From contig NZ_CP095061.1 of NCBI RefSeq assembly GCF_022921055.1, forward strand, positions 3,759,501 to 3,823,500: 64,000 bases of DNA, read 5' to 3'. Origin of the DNA: Hymenobacter volaticus. GTDB lineage: Bacteria > Bacteroidota > Bacteroidia > Cytophagales > Hymenobacteraceae. A program made the position numbers and the translations under genes. A model generated the notes under the pieces. That model did not search any database. It was not told the origin of the DNA and worked only from the letters and a program-made list of their open reading frames with translations. Each line of letters starts with the position of its first letter. The stretch's first letter is position 1. Positions 41,491-49,795 of this stretch are shown piece after piece.

Positions 41491-43049
41491 TCTTTGGCGC
41501 GCGCCTTAATCCAGGTCTGCATGGCTTCGAGGGCCGCGGGAGCCATTACCGGACGCGGCTGGCCGTTGATAAGGGGCCATTCAGTGGTTGGCGCCTGAAA
41601 TAGGTGGTTGATGTTTTCCAACTTTTGCACAGTCACCTGTTTATTGGCTTTCAATCCTTTGGCTAACAAATCCAAGTTTGTTTGCGCTTCCACCATATCA
41701 TCGCCGGTGCCGTGCATCAGCAGAACAGCCCCGCGCACATTGGCTAGGGAAGCTTGCGGATCGAAGTTGAGGTAGCTCCGGTACCAAGGCGCCGTAAGAC
41801 GAGACGCGGCGGCGTGCACTGCATCCAAGCGCATATTTGGGTTGTCCTGCTGAATCATGTTGGCTACAATGGCTTGTGCCTGGTTGTTGTCGGCCGTTTG
41901 GCGCACAATTTCCAGCATAGCCCGGCGGCGTTTGCGCAAGGCGTCGGTGCGCTTGCGGTCCTCACCTTTCTGCCGCATGCGCTGTTGTTCCAAAAACGTT
42001 TCCACCTGTGCTACATTGGAACCTGAGGTGCGCAATTGCTCGGCCTGCCGGCGCGCTGCTGCGCGGGCTAATTCTTGGCGGCGCGCCAAACCGAGCAGTG
42101 CCGTGTCAGCCACACCCGAACGCAACAGCAAAGAGGGCCGTTGCTCGGCTAGCGTCTCCCGGCCCGGCAGGCCAGTTGCAGCCAGTGCCACCACAAACGT
42201 GGGAGCCAACGGCTGAGCCGCGGCCAGCAAGGCTATGTTGCCACCTTCGCCGTGTCCTACCATTCCAAGGTGTGCAATGTCGATCAGCGGCCGGGTACGC
42301 AGGAAACTAAGTGCGGCCTGGGCATCGCGCACACGGTCGGCGGTGGTCACCGTGGCTGAGTCGCCGGCCGATTGACCAATGCCCCGGTCATCAAGGCGTA
42401 GCACTGCAATGCCACGGCGAGTAAGGAAGTCGGCTAGGCTGCCGGTCAGGGCATAGTCACCATACACCGCGTCGCGGGTTTGCGTGTCGAGGTCTGAGAG
42501 CACCACCACGGCCGGAAAAGGGCCTTCACCGGCGGGTATGGTAAGGGTACCTGCCAAACTTAGGTGGTCAATAGTATTAGGCACCTTTACCTCCTCGACG
42601 CGGTAAGGCGGAGGAAACTTGAAGATTTTGGGAGCGGCCGTAGTAGCCGGAGGAATAAACAGCAATGTAAGTGGAGCAGAGTAGCCTGTTTGTTGCCATA
42701 CGCCCAATAGTTGTTGGCCATCAGCCGAACGCCGGCCCACAAAGCGGCAGCCTGCCTGTTCGGCTTCAAAGGTGAGCGTATCGCCGCGGGGAGTCACGGT
42801 CATAGGCTCCCGGTTGACACGCTGCATAGGCACATCCAGTACTGCAAACCGGTTTCCATCGGCTAGCTCCGTTACCGTAATCATCATTGGCAAACTACCT
42901 CCCGGCACTGTCAAGGCTCCTTTCCACTGCCCCTCCAACGAATAACGCTTGGCGGTTGGTGCCTGGGCTTGCGCCTCCGTGCAGATAATTAAGCTGAGTA
43001 GCATCAGCACAACCCAGTTCCATAAGGATCTGGAAACCAACTTTTTCAT
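41487..43049 (-). CDS. Exported alpha/beta hydrolase with missing catalytic serine
   Basis: 520 aa with a signal peptide (ending AQAQAP). An N-terminal beta domain (LEGQWKGALTVPG ... GVWQQTG) precedes the alpha/beta hydrolase core. The nucleophile elbow reads MVGHGEGGNI: the residue at 267 is Gly (GGC, 42249-42251) where family members have Ser in GHSEGG. The acid (GTGDDMVEAQ) and base (NINHLFQ) are present. A helical insertion with many Arg and Gln lies between strands. As written the enzyme should be inactive or have lost hydrolase function; a single A-to-G change would restore AGC. Confidence 0.88.
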   Translation of the reverse strand: MKKLVSRSLWNWVVLMLLSLIICTEAQAQAPTAKRYSLEGQWKGALTVPGGSLPMMITVTELADGNRFAVLDVPMQRVNREPMTVTPRGDTLTFEAEQAGCRFVGRRSADGQQLLGVWQQTGYSAPLTLLFIPPATTAAPKIFKFPPPYRVEEVKVPNTIDHLSLAGTLTIPAGEGPFPAVVVLSDLDTQTRDAVYGDYALTGSLADFLTRRGIAVLRLDDRGIGQSAGDSATVTTADRVRDAQAALSFLRTRPLIDIAHLGMVGHGEGGNIALLAAAQPLAPTFVVALAATGLPGRETLAEQRPSLLLRSGVADTALLGLARRQELARAAARRQAEQLRTSGSNVAQVETFLEQQRMRQKGEDRKRTDALRKRRRAMLEIVRQTADNNQAQAIVANMIQQDNPNMRLDAVHAAASRLTAPWYRSYLNFDPQASLANVRGAVLLMHGTGDDMVEAQTNLDLLAKGLKANKQVTVQKLENINHLFQAPTTEWPLINGQPRPVMAPAALEAMQTWIKARAKD

Positions 43050-43246
43050 GAGTAGTATAATGGAGACGGCAGCCTTTTAAACAGAGCTTAGTTGCAATCC
43101 AGCCCATCTGCTCGGCGAGTAGATGGGCTGAAGTTTAAATATGCTGCAAGTACGTTGTTTGGCTTCGGAGCCTGCCAGCCAATTCGTTGGAACTCGGCAA
43201 AAAGGCGATAAAAATAGAATTTTCGCTGACTAATATAACTTCCTTA

Positions 43247-44230
43247 TTAAGGGCGCAGAACTCGGTCAATAACGTGTACTACACCATTGGTAGCCTGTAC
43301 ATCCGGAATTACCATGTTAGCGGGTGTAGTGTTCTGAGGCCCTTTCACAGTTATCACTCCGTTAGTGAATGTTCCTAACTGCAAGCGAGCTCCTCCAAAC
43401 GAATTTACGGTGGAGTTGTCTACGAATTCTGGAGTGAATTTAGCACCATCGGCAAGGACATGAGTTGCCAGAACAGCCGTCACCACTTCTTTAGGCAGCT
43501 TACGAATATCTGCCGGAACATTAAGCGATACTCCAAGCTCGGTACCCAGATTTTTGAATGCTTGGTCGGTAGGTGCAAACACAGTCAGGTTAGGCGTTTT
43601 GGAGAGTACATCTGCCAAGTCGCAATACAGTACCGCTTCTACCAGAAAAGTTAGTTCTGGACTAGTGAAGACTTTCGAGGTTTGCAGCGCAAGGGCCGAT
43701 TCTACCACAGTGGCCTTAGTAGCTAGCAATACCTTATCAATTACGTGAATGGTACCATTGGCCGCTTGCACATCAGTAACTAGAATGCGCGAACCATTCA
43801 CGTATAAATCGTTGCCTCTGCGGATAATGCGCCGTTGAGGTCCTAGAGCTGATGCTGAGGTTGCTCCTGCTGTTAAGTCACTACCTGCTATTGTTCCGTT
43901 GGCAACGTGGTAAAACAGTGTATTCTGCAGGAAAGGCTGCTGCAATGTGAGTAAGTCGCTAGCAGAATTTAGCCCTAAACGAGAGAAGGCAGCGTTGTTA
44001 GGTGCAAAAACAGTGTAATTACCCTTATTCGTAGGATCATTAGGATTTTTATTAGATAAAATTCCAGCAACATCTCCTCGGATAGCGGCATCTTCTAAAA
44101 CTTGAAAGTCAGGATTCGATACTGTGATGTTGGCAATCGTAGGGTCAACTTCCTCTTTCTTATCGCAGCTCGACAACGCTAATGCGCCAACTAGCAAACT
44201 ACTACACCAAGTAAGCAATTTTTTTTTCAT
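43247..44230 (-). CDS. Fasciclin (FAS1) lipoprotein with two domains
   Basis: 327 aa, lipobox ALALSSC (Cys22). Two FAS1 domains (about residues 35-175 and 180-327) show the H1/H2 motifs FTVFAPNNAAFSRL and IHVIDKVLL, then LTVFAPTDQAFKNL and VHVIDRVL. FAS1 proteins are cell-surface adhesion modules. The minus-strand leader has AAGGAG 6 nt before the ATG, an unusually strong Shine-Dalgarno sequence for this group. It diverges from the beta-barrel gene at 44481. Confidence 0.9.
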   Translation of the reverse strand: MKKKLLTWCSSLLVGALALSSCDKKEEVDPTIANITVSNPDFQVLEDAAIRGDVAGILSNKNPNDPTNKGNYTVFAPNNAAFSRLGLNSASDLLTLQQPFLQNTLFYHVANGTIAGSDLTAGATSASALGPQRRIIRRGNDLYVNGSRILVTDVQAANGTIHVIDKVLLATKATVVESALALQTSKVFTSPELTFLVEAVLYCDLADVLSKTPNLTVFAPTDQAFKNLGTELGVSLNVPADIRKLPKEVVTAVLATHVLADGAKFTPEFVDNSTVNSFGGARLQLGTFTNGVITVKGPQNTTPANMVIPDVQATNGVVHVIDRVLRP

Positions 44231-44398
44231 AGGTAACTCCTTGTTAAACAGTACTATATTTTGATTAAATCAGTGCGATTCTAGGAAACCAAACACTTAA
44301 ACCGAACAACAAACGAAACAGGGGTAACTTCGGATTGTGACGAAGATAAAACCGAACAGCACATTTCTGCCGTAATTCAACCAGATAAATTCGCAGGA

Positions 44399-44430
44399 TT
44401 GCAGAGAACTCCACGAAGGTATTATATTTG
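44399..44430 (+). promoter_or_regulatory. Complete Bacteroidetes promoter for the outer-membrane gene
   Basis: TTG at 44399-44401, a 21-nt spacer, and an exact TAnnTTTG -7 box (TATATTTG, 44423-44430), 50 nt before ATG 44481. This is the best-formed promoter in the window. Confidence 0.7.
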
Positions 44431-44480
44431 AATAACGTCGAGATGTCTTCCCTCGATTTTGTTTTCTAAATCATTTTATT

Positions 44481-45371
44481 ATGCAAAAAATCTACCGTTC
44501 TCTACTTTTACTCTCACTTGCCAATTTAAGTGGTCTATCGGCTGCCTATGCCCAAAGCTTGGTCAGCGGTTTCATGGCCGGCAAGGGCCACGGGTCGGTG
44601 GTCGTTTCGGGTACGGTAGAGCGTTATTCGAGCGTGTATCTGGCCCCCACGAAGATTGATAAGGTGCCAATTTTTGATGAGGTCAGAGTTAGCTCTCTTA
44701 ACCTGTATGGTAGCTACGGCATTTCCGACAAGTTAGAAGCAGTAGTTAGTCTGCCTTACATCGAGTCGAAAGGCAATGCTGACGAACAAGTCGTAAAAGC
44801 GCAGAACTACACCAACCGGCGCGCAGGGTTACAAGACCTCACTGTGTTGCTCAAAGGCAAAGTTCTGAGTCGGGAACTAGGTACTAACGTATTGGACATA
44901 TTGGCCGTCGTCAGTGCTAGCACTCCGGTAAGTGACTATAAATCAGAAGAAGGCTTGGGGTATATCATTGCTATCGGTAATCACGCTAAAAAGGCAACAG
45001 TTTCGGGTGTAGCCCACCTCAAGACGGTGTCGGGGGTTTTCTTTACGGGTCAGGCTGGCTACAGCGTGCGCGACAATAGTGCGCCCAATGCCTTCGTTGC
45101 GGAAACCAAGGTTGGATACGCCGGTCCGAAGCTCTACGTAGATGCATTAGCTGCTTTCCAGCATTCTGACAAGGATGGCACTGATATTTTACAGCCTGGC
45201 TTCACTGGTTTTTTTCCAGCTACGCGCGTGAACTATGTGCGCTTGGGCGCTAGCGCGTTCCGGCCATTGGCCAAAGGGTTTGGTTTGACGGTGGGCGTTA
45301 ATACCTATGTAGCGGGCCGCAACTTAGGCAAGTCGACTGGTGTTTCGGGCGGTGTGGCTTACAACTTCTAG
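44481..45371 (+). CDS. Predicted outer-membrane beta-barrel protein
   Basis: 296 aa with signal peptide (ending AYAQ) and many alternating strands (SVVVSGTVERYSSVYL, SLNLYGSYGISDKLEAVVSL, TVGVNTYV) ending GVAYNF with a terminal Phe, the signature for outer-membrane assembly. It resembles transporter-type barrels of the MetA-pathway/DUF family in Bacteroidetes, but I cannot name the substrate. It has a complete promoter and its own terminator. Confidence 0.75.
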   Translation: MQKIYRSLLLLSLANLSGLSAAYAQSLVSGFMAGKGHGSVVVSGTVERYSSVYLAPTKIDKVPIFDEVRVSSLNLYGSYGISDKLEAVVSLPYIESKGNADEQVVKAQNYTNRRAGLQDLTVLLKGKVLSRELGTNVLDILAVVSASTPVSDYKSEEGLGYIIAIGNHAKKATVSGVAHLKTVSGVFFTGQAGYSVRDNSAPNAFVAETKVGYAGPKLYVDALAAFQHSDKDGTDILQPGFTGFFPATRVNYVRLGASAFRPLAKGFGLTVGVNTYVAGRNLGKSTGVSGGVAYNF

Positions 45372-45404
45372 CTCTAGCTTAACATAAGCTGGCAATTACA
45401 ACAG

Positions 45405-45448
45405 CAACAAAAAGCCCTGCCACATATGCGTGGCAGGGCTTTTTGTTG
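45405..45448. terminator. Bidirectional palindromic terminator
   Basis: Perfect 19-bp stem CAACAAAAAGCCCTGCCAC and complement with a 6-nt loop, between convergent genes. Confidence 0.9.
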
Positions 45449-45461
45449 AGATACTATATTC

Positions 45462-47897
45462 CTATTCAATTACCAGCTCTGTGAAATTACTCTCAACTAC
45501 TACCCCAGGCAGCTTAAGGCCGGTTTCTAAGGTTACCTCCTGCATTTCAATAGACTGCCCATCCACCAAGAAGGTAGCTGCACCAAAGGGCAAGCCGTGC
45601 AATACTACTTGGTAGCGGGTGAAGCTAGGCTGGTAGTCGCCTTCAATGACTTGCTGCAGTACTACATTTTTATCAGTGCCAACCACTGTGAAGCGACGCG
45701 TGGTACTATGGCCTTCGAGGTAACCGTAGCCCTCGCCGCCATCGTCGTAGAGGACGCTGCTTTGCTGGCCAGCTTTGTAATAGACGTGTAGCGTCACTTC
45801 TTCGATAACCAACTCGCCTACATACTGCTGCACCGGATAGAATGGAATAACGGCCCCGGCACGCACAAATAGCGGAATACGGTCTAGGCCAGCCGTGGCC
45901 CATACTTCGGCGCCGCCCGCTTTAGGTTCGTCGGTGTAGTAGTAGAACCAGTCGCCACGCGGCAGATACATCCAACGGCCATCGACGCCGGCTTGCGTGA
46001 TTGGGCAAATCAGCAGATGGTCGCCGAGGCTGAATTCAGCCATGCGCAGATAGGTTTCGGTGTCGTTCTGGTCGAGGAACGGGAGCGGGCGCAACATAGG
46101 CGTACCCTGCTGCATGTACTGCCAGAAGGTAGTGTACATGTATGGCAGTAGGCGGTAACGCAGTTCAATAAAGCGCTTAGCCAACTCGGCTGCCTCCTCG
46201 CCGAACGACCAAGGCTCTTGGTCGCCGTGGTCGCCGGAGCTATGGGTTCGGAAGAACGGGTGGAATGCGCCGAGTGCCACCCAACGCACATACAGCTCCG
46301 CGTCGGGCGTATCGATGAAGCCCCCAATATCGGAACCCACAAAGCTGAAACCCGATATACTTAGGCGCTGACACTGAATATTCGCCAGCCAGAGGTGCTC
46401 CCAAGAAGCAATATTGTCGCCGGTCCAGGCCGAGGAATAGCGCTGCCCGCCCGCATACGTGCTACGCGTGATGCTAAAGGGGCGGTTGGGATAGCTGAAC
46501 TGCTTGACGCCAGCGGCCGTAGCGCGGGCCATCTGCATGCCGTACACGTTGTGCGCTTTCTTGTGCGAAGCAGGATGCCCTTCGTAGTGGAAACGCACAT
46601 CGTCGGGAAAGGTACCTTTTTCGAACACGGCCGGTTCGTTCATGTCGTTCCAAACGCCTTTCACGCCGTCTTCCTGAATCAAGCCTTTGAAGAGGCCTGC
46701 CCACCATTCGCGCACCTCGGGGCGGGTGTAGTCGGGGAAGTTGCAGAGACCCGGCCAAACCGAGCCCTTCATCAGCGGACCATCGGCGCGGCGGCAGAAA
46801 TAATCGTTGGCTAGGGCCTCGGTATAGACGCTGTACTCGGGGTCAATCTTGATGCCGGGGTCGATGATGACGATGGTTTTGAAGCCATCAGCGGCCAGTT
46901 CCTGCACCATGCGCTTCGGCTCGGGGAAGTGCGTCGGGCTCCAAGTGAAGCACCGGTAGCCATCCATGTAATCGATGTCGAGGTAGAGCGCATCGCAGGG
47001 AATCTGCCGGTCGCGGAAGCCTTTGGCAATGGCTTTCACGTTGCTTTCAGGATAGTAGCTCCACTTGCATTGATGGTAGCCTAGGGCCCAAAGAGGCGGC
47101 ATTTCGGGCGGGCACGTCAGGCGAGTGTACTCCTGCGTGACTTCGAGCAGCGAGGGACCGTAGATGAAATAGTAGTTCATCTCGCCGCCTTGAGCCCAGA
47201 AACTGGTAACGTCGGCGCGCTCAGCGGCAAAATCAAAGTTCGCTCGAAAGGAATTGTCGAAGAAGATGCCGTGGGCTAACCGCTGCTGCAACTCGATGTA
47301 GAACGGAATGTTTTTGTACAGCGGATCGGTACCCTTGACGTAGCCGTAGGTGTCAGTGCCCCAGTTGGTGAAGCGCCGGCCCCGCAGGTTCATGTTGTCG
47401 GGTTTGTCGCCGAGGCCGTAGTAGCAGACGCCGCTTTGCACCTGCTTGCTCATCTTCACGATGTCGTTGCCGGAGTCGTAGTCGTACTCCCAATGGAAAC
47501 CTTTATCGTCTTCCATCAGTACCAAACCTGAACGGTTGAGCACGCGAGTTCTCAGGCCTTCTTTCGAAACGGTGCAGATTAGGCGGTCAGTGGTGATACG
47601 GAAATGGTCGGTTTTTTCGCGAAACTCCAAAAAAAGAGGTGCCTGTCGGGAAGGCACCCCTTCGGGAAAAGCGTAGCTGAAATCGGGGGCAAATCCATTG
47701 TCGGTGGCGAAACGGAATCGCAGCACCTTATCGGTAATTACTTCAATTCGCAGCTGAACATTGTTGTCGCAACGGAAAAGAAAATCGGTGCCTTCTTGAT
47801 GACTGGCAACCACTTGGCCTGGAAAGAACTCCTGTTTCGCTTTCGCGGCCAGGTCGTTCACCATATAATTTTGACCTTGGAAATTATTATCGTTCAT
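45462..47897 (-). CDS. GH31 alpha-glucosidase
   Basis: 811 aa from ATG 47897 (the frame extends upstream but the start there has no support). An N-terminal galactose-mutarotase-like domain is followed by the GH31 barrel: LWALGYHQCKWSYYPE, DALYLDIDYMDGYRCFTW, and GVWNDMNEPAVF with nucleophile Asp418; the acid region is in GFSFVGSDIGGF. It releases terminal alpha-linked glucose from oligosaccharides such as maltodextrin. No signal peptide, so probably cytoplasmic. It lies near glgB and a glycosyltransferase fragment, suggesting a role in glycogen or maltodextrin handling. Confidence 0.93.
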   Translation of the reverse strand: MNDNNFQGQNYMVNDLAAKAKQEFFPGQVVASHQEGTDFLFRCDNNVQLRIEVITDKVLRFRFATDNGFAPDFSYAFPEGVPSRQAPLFLEFREKTDHFRITTDRLICTVSKEGLRTRVLNRSGLVLMEDDKGFHWEYDYDSGNDIVKMSKQVQSGVCYYGLGDKPDNMNLRGRRFTNWGTDTYGYVKGTDPLYKNIPFYIELQQRLAHGIFFDNSFRANFDFAAERADVTSFWAQGGEMNYYFIYGPSLLEVTQEYTRLTCPPEMPPLWALGYHQCKWSYYPESNVKAIAKGFRDRQIPCDALYLDIDYMDGYRCFTWSPTHFPEPKRMVQELAADGFKTIVIIDPGIKIDPEYSVYTEALANDYFCRRADGPLMKGSVWPGLCNFPDYTRPEVREWWAGLFKGLIQEDGVKGVWNDMNEPAVFEKGTFPDDVRFHYEGHPASHKKAHNVYGMQMARATAAGVKQFSYPNRPFSITRSTYAGGQRYSSAWTGDNIASWEHLWLANIQCQRLSISGFSFVGSDIGGFIDTPDAELYVRWVALGAFHPFFRTHSSGDHGDQEPWSFGEEAAELAKRFIELRYRLLPYMYTTFWQYMQQGTPMLRPLPFLDQNDTETYLRMAEFSLGDHLLICPITQAGVDGRWMYLPRGDWFYYYTDEPKAGGAEVWATAGLDRIPLFVRAGAVIPFYPVQQYVGELVIEEVTLHVYYKAGQQSSVLYDDGGEGYGYLEGHSTTRRFTVVGTDKNVVLQQVIEGDYQPSFTRYQVVLHGLPFGAATFLVDGQSIEMQEVTLETGLKLPGVVVESNFTELVIE

Positions 47898-48096
47898 ATA
47901 GGATACGGAGGTGCAGAGAGAAGCAGAAGAAGAAGTTAGAAGAGAGTTGAGCAAGCCCGAAAAAGTCCTGTTCAGCTTGTAAAGGTAAAAATGAATCCCA
48001 CGAATTTTACCTAACATTGACCATCATTGCCTATAATTGCCTTAGCGGCCCTGTTAGTGCATTTTTTGGGTAATACCGCTCCCCCTTGCCGCGCTC

Positions 48097-49137
48097 ATGA
48101 AAACTAACCCACTGAAGGTACTACTGCTAGGTTGGGACACCCCCAATGTATCGACGGAAGTTGTACCACCAACCACTACCCTACTCCAGGCCCTCGCCCC
48201 ACGTGCTGAGCTGACGCTGCTGTTGCCGCGCATCTCCGAGCCAATGCGCCTTTCCAGCGTGGTACAGACCACCGGCCTTGGCAACTTAACGGCCGAAGAA
48301 CTGGTGCTACTAGAGGCGCTGTACGAGTCCGACAAGTCGCAGACACTGCAATGGCCGGAAGCGCCCTACCGCGGTGCTTCGCTCGAACAGGATGGGTCGC
48401 CAAACGGCGTACCCGCGGCGCCTTATATAGGCCGCTCCGATGACGGTTCGAATGCGTCTGCCTCGCCAGCCCTTGAATTTGCGGCACCAGATGAGATATC
48501 GGCTGGAACAGTAGAAGTTGGCGAAGCGGCGGACCTTGGTTCCGATAATGTTGCGCCCTACTCTGGAACTACTGAGTTTGCTAGGGAAGAAGTGGTAGCG
48601 CAGCCTACCGAAGCGCCAAGCGCCCCCTCCCACAACGAAGCTCCAGCTCCGGCTGTCCCGGCTAATTGGATGACGCAACTGCCCGTTCACCAGTCCATCT
48701 TGGACGTGGCAACGGCTGCTTTGCAGGCTCTGCCAACCGATGATGCCAGTCTGAATTTCCGCGTTATTCAATATGCCCGGTTGGCCACTCGGCTGGCTGC
48801 CAGCCAAGATTTTGCGGTGATCTACGCTTCCGATTGGCAGTCGTGGCTGGCGGGTATGGAAATTCGGCAACTCACGGGCAAGCCGCTGGTTCTGCACGTG
48901 TATAGCCTCGCCCAAGAACGCAACACCCCCGCCGACCGTGGTTGGGTGACGGAGCTAGAGCGCATTGCCCTACGCCGCGCTGACTTGGTTTTAACGGCCA
49001 ATGCCGATTTGGCTTTGCGTGTAATAGAACTCCATGATGTGTCGCCCCAGCGCGTGCGCCGCTTAAGCCGGGCCGCTACCCAAGAAGCTGACCTGCTAGC
49101 CGAAACCATTTTGTCGGCGTTGCGAGAAGTATCGTAG
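48097..49137 (+). CDS. GT-B N-terminal half-protein, glycogen-synthase-like
   Basis: 346 aa. It begins KVLLLGWDTPNV and, after a long acidic/Pro-Ala-rich linker (about residues 105-195), continues with DFAVIYASDWQSWLAGMEIRQLTGKPLVLHVYSL and ERIALRRADLVLTANADLA, which match the N-terminal Rossmann domain of GT4/GT5 glycosyltransferases (HDW..AG pattern is here SDWQSWLAG). The C-terminal nucleotide-sugar-binding domain is absent, so catalysis is doubtful. It lies between GH31 and glgB. It may be a regulatory or accessory protein derived from glycogen synthase. Confidence 0.7.
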   Translation: MKTNPLKVLLLGWDTPNVSTEVVPPTTTLLQALAPRAELTLLLPRISEPMRLSSVVQTTGLGNLTAEELVLLEALYESDKSQTLQWPEAPYRGASLEQDGSPNGVPAAPYIGRSDDGSNASASPALEFAAPDEISAGTVEVGEAADLGSDNVAPYSGTTEFAREEVVAQPTEAPSAPSHNEAPAPAVPANWMTQLPVHQSILDVATAALQALPTDDASLNFRVIQYARLATRLAASQDFAVIYASDWQSWLAGMEIRQLTGKPLVLHVYSLAQERNTPADRGWVTELERIALRRADLVLTANADLALRVIELHDVSPQRVRRLSRAATQEADLLAETILSALREVS

Positions 49138-49266
49138 TACGTAGTAAAGAGTGGATGAGAAAACTGTACCCAATAGACAATCTTTTACTCTCGTCCTGAT
49201 TAGCTGAGTCCTCGTGCTACTTTTGTGGCGCGCACGGTTTTGCGTGCTACACTTTGCGTTTTTCTT

Positions 49267-49740
49267 ATGGCTGATTCTCAGGAACAGGTTTTCGATGCTG
49301 AACTAGAGCTGCACCCCAGCGACGGAGGCGTGTTTCTTTTCATTCCCTTCAGCGTACCCGAAGTATTCGGGCAGCGCGGACAAGTACACGTGCGCGGCAC
49401 CCTTGATGGTTTTCCATTCCGCCTACCGCTTACTCTCGACGAAGACGGCAACCATATTCTGTCGGTAAACAAGCAATTGCGTAATGCCGTCGATAAGACG
49501 TGGGGCATGCCCGTACACGTGACGATGACGCTTGACACCGACGAGCCCGGCTTCACCCTCCCCGACGACCTCGCCCGTGCTCTTGACCGGGTTGGCTTAC
49601 GCGCTAAGTTCGACGAATTGGCCTACCCCCACCGCCGCGAGTATGTGCAGTGGGTGGAACGCGCAAAAAAGCCTGAAGCTCGTATCCGGCGCATCCAAGA
49701 AGTGCTAGAAGGCGCAGAAACTGGCAAAAAGTTAAAGTAA
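49267..49740 (+). CDS. DUF1905/YdeI-like protein
   Basis: 157 aa from ATG 49267. The N-terminal DUF1905 barrel has FDAELELHPSDGGVFLFIPF and VFGQRGQVHVRGTLDGFPFR; the C-terminal helical part has LARALDRVGLRAKFDELAYPHRREYVQWVERAKKPEARIRR, the YdeI/OmdA pattern. Function of the family is unknown; related proteins are implicated in antimicrobial resistance or membrane stress. It is 130 nt after the GT-B gene and ends at a convergent terminator. Confidence 0.88.
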   Translation: MADSQEQVFDAELELHPSDGGVFLFIPFSVPEVFGQRGQVHVRGTLDGFPFRLPLTLDEDGNHILSVNKQLRNAVDKTWGMPVHVTMTLDTDEPGFTLPDDLARALDRVGLRAKFDELAYPHRREYVQWVERAKKPEARIRRIQEVLEGAETGKKLK

Positions 49741-49745
49741 AACTT

Positions 49746-49794
49746 ACCCAACAAAAAGCCCGTCGTGCTGAGTACGACGGGCTTTTTGTTGGGT
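49746..49794. terminator. Perfect 21-bp convergent terminator
   Basis: Stem ACCCAACAAAAAGCCCGTCGT and complement with a 7-nt loop, shared by the converging DUF1905 and glgB genes. Confidence 0.9.
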
Positions 49795-49795
49795 C

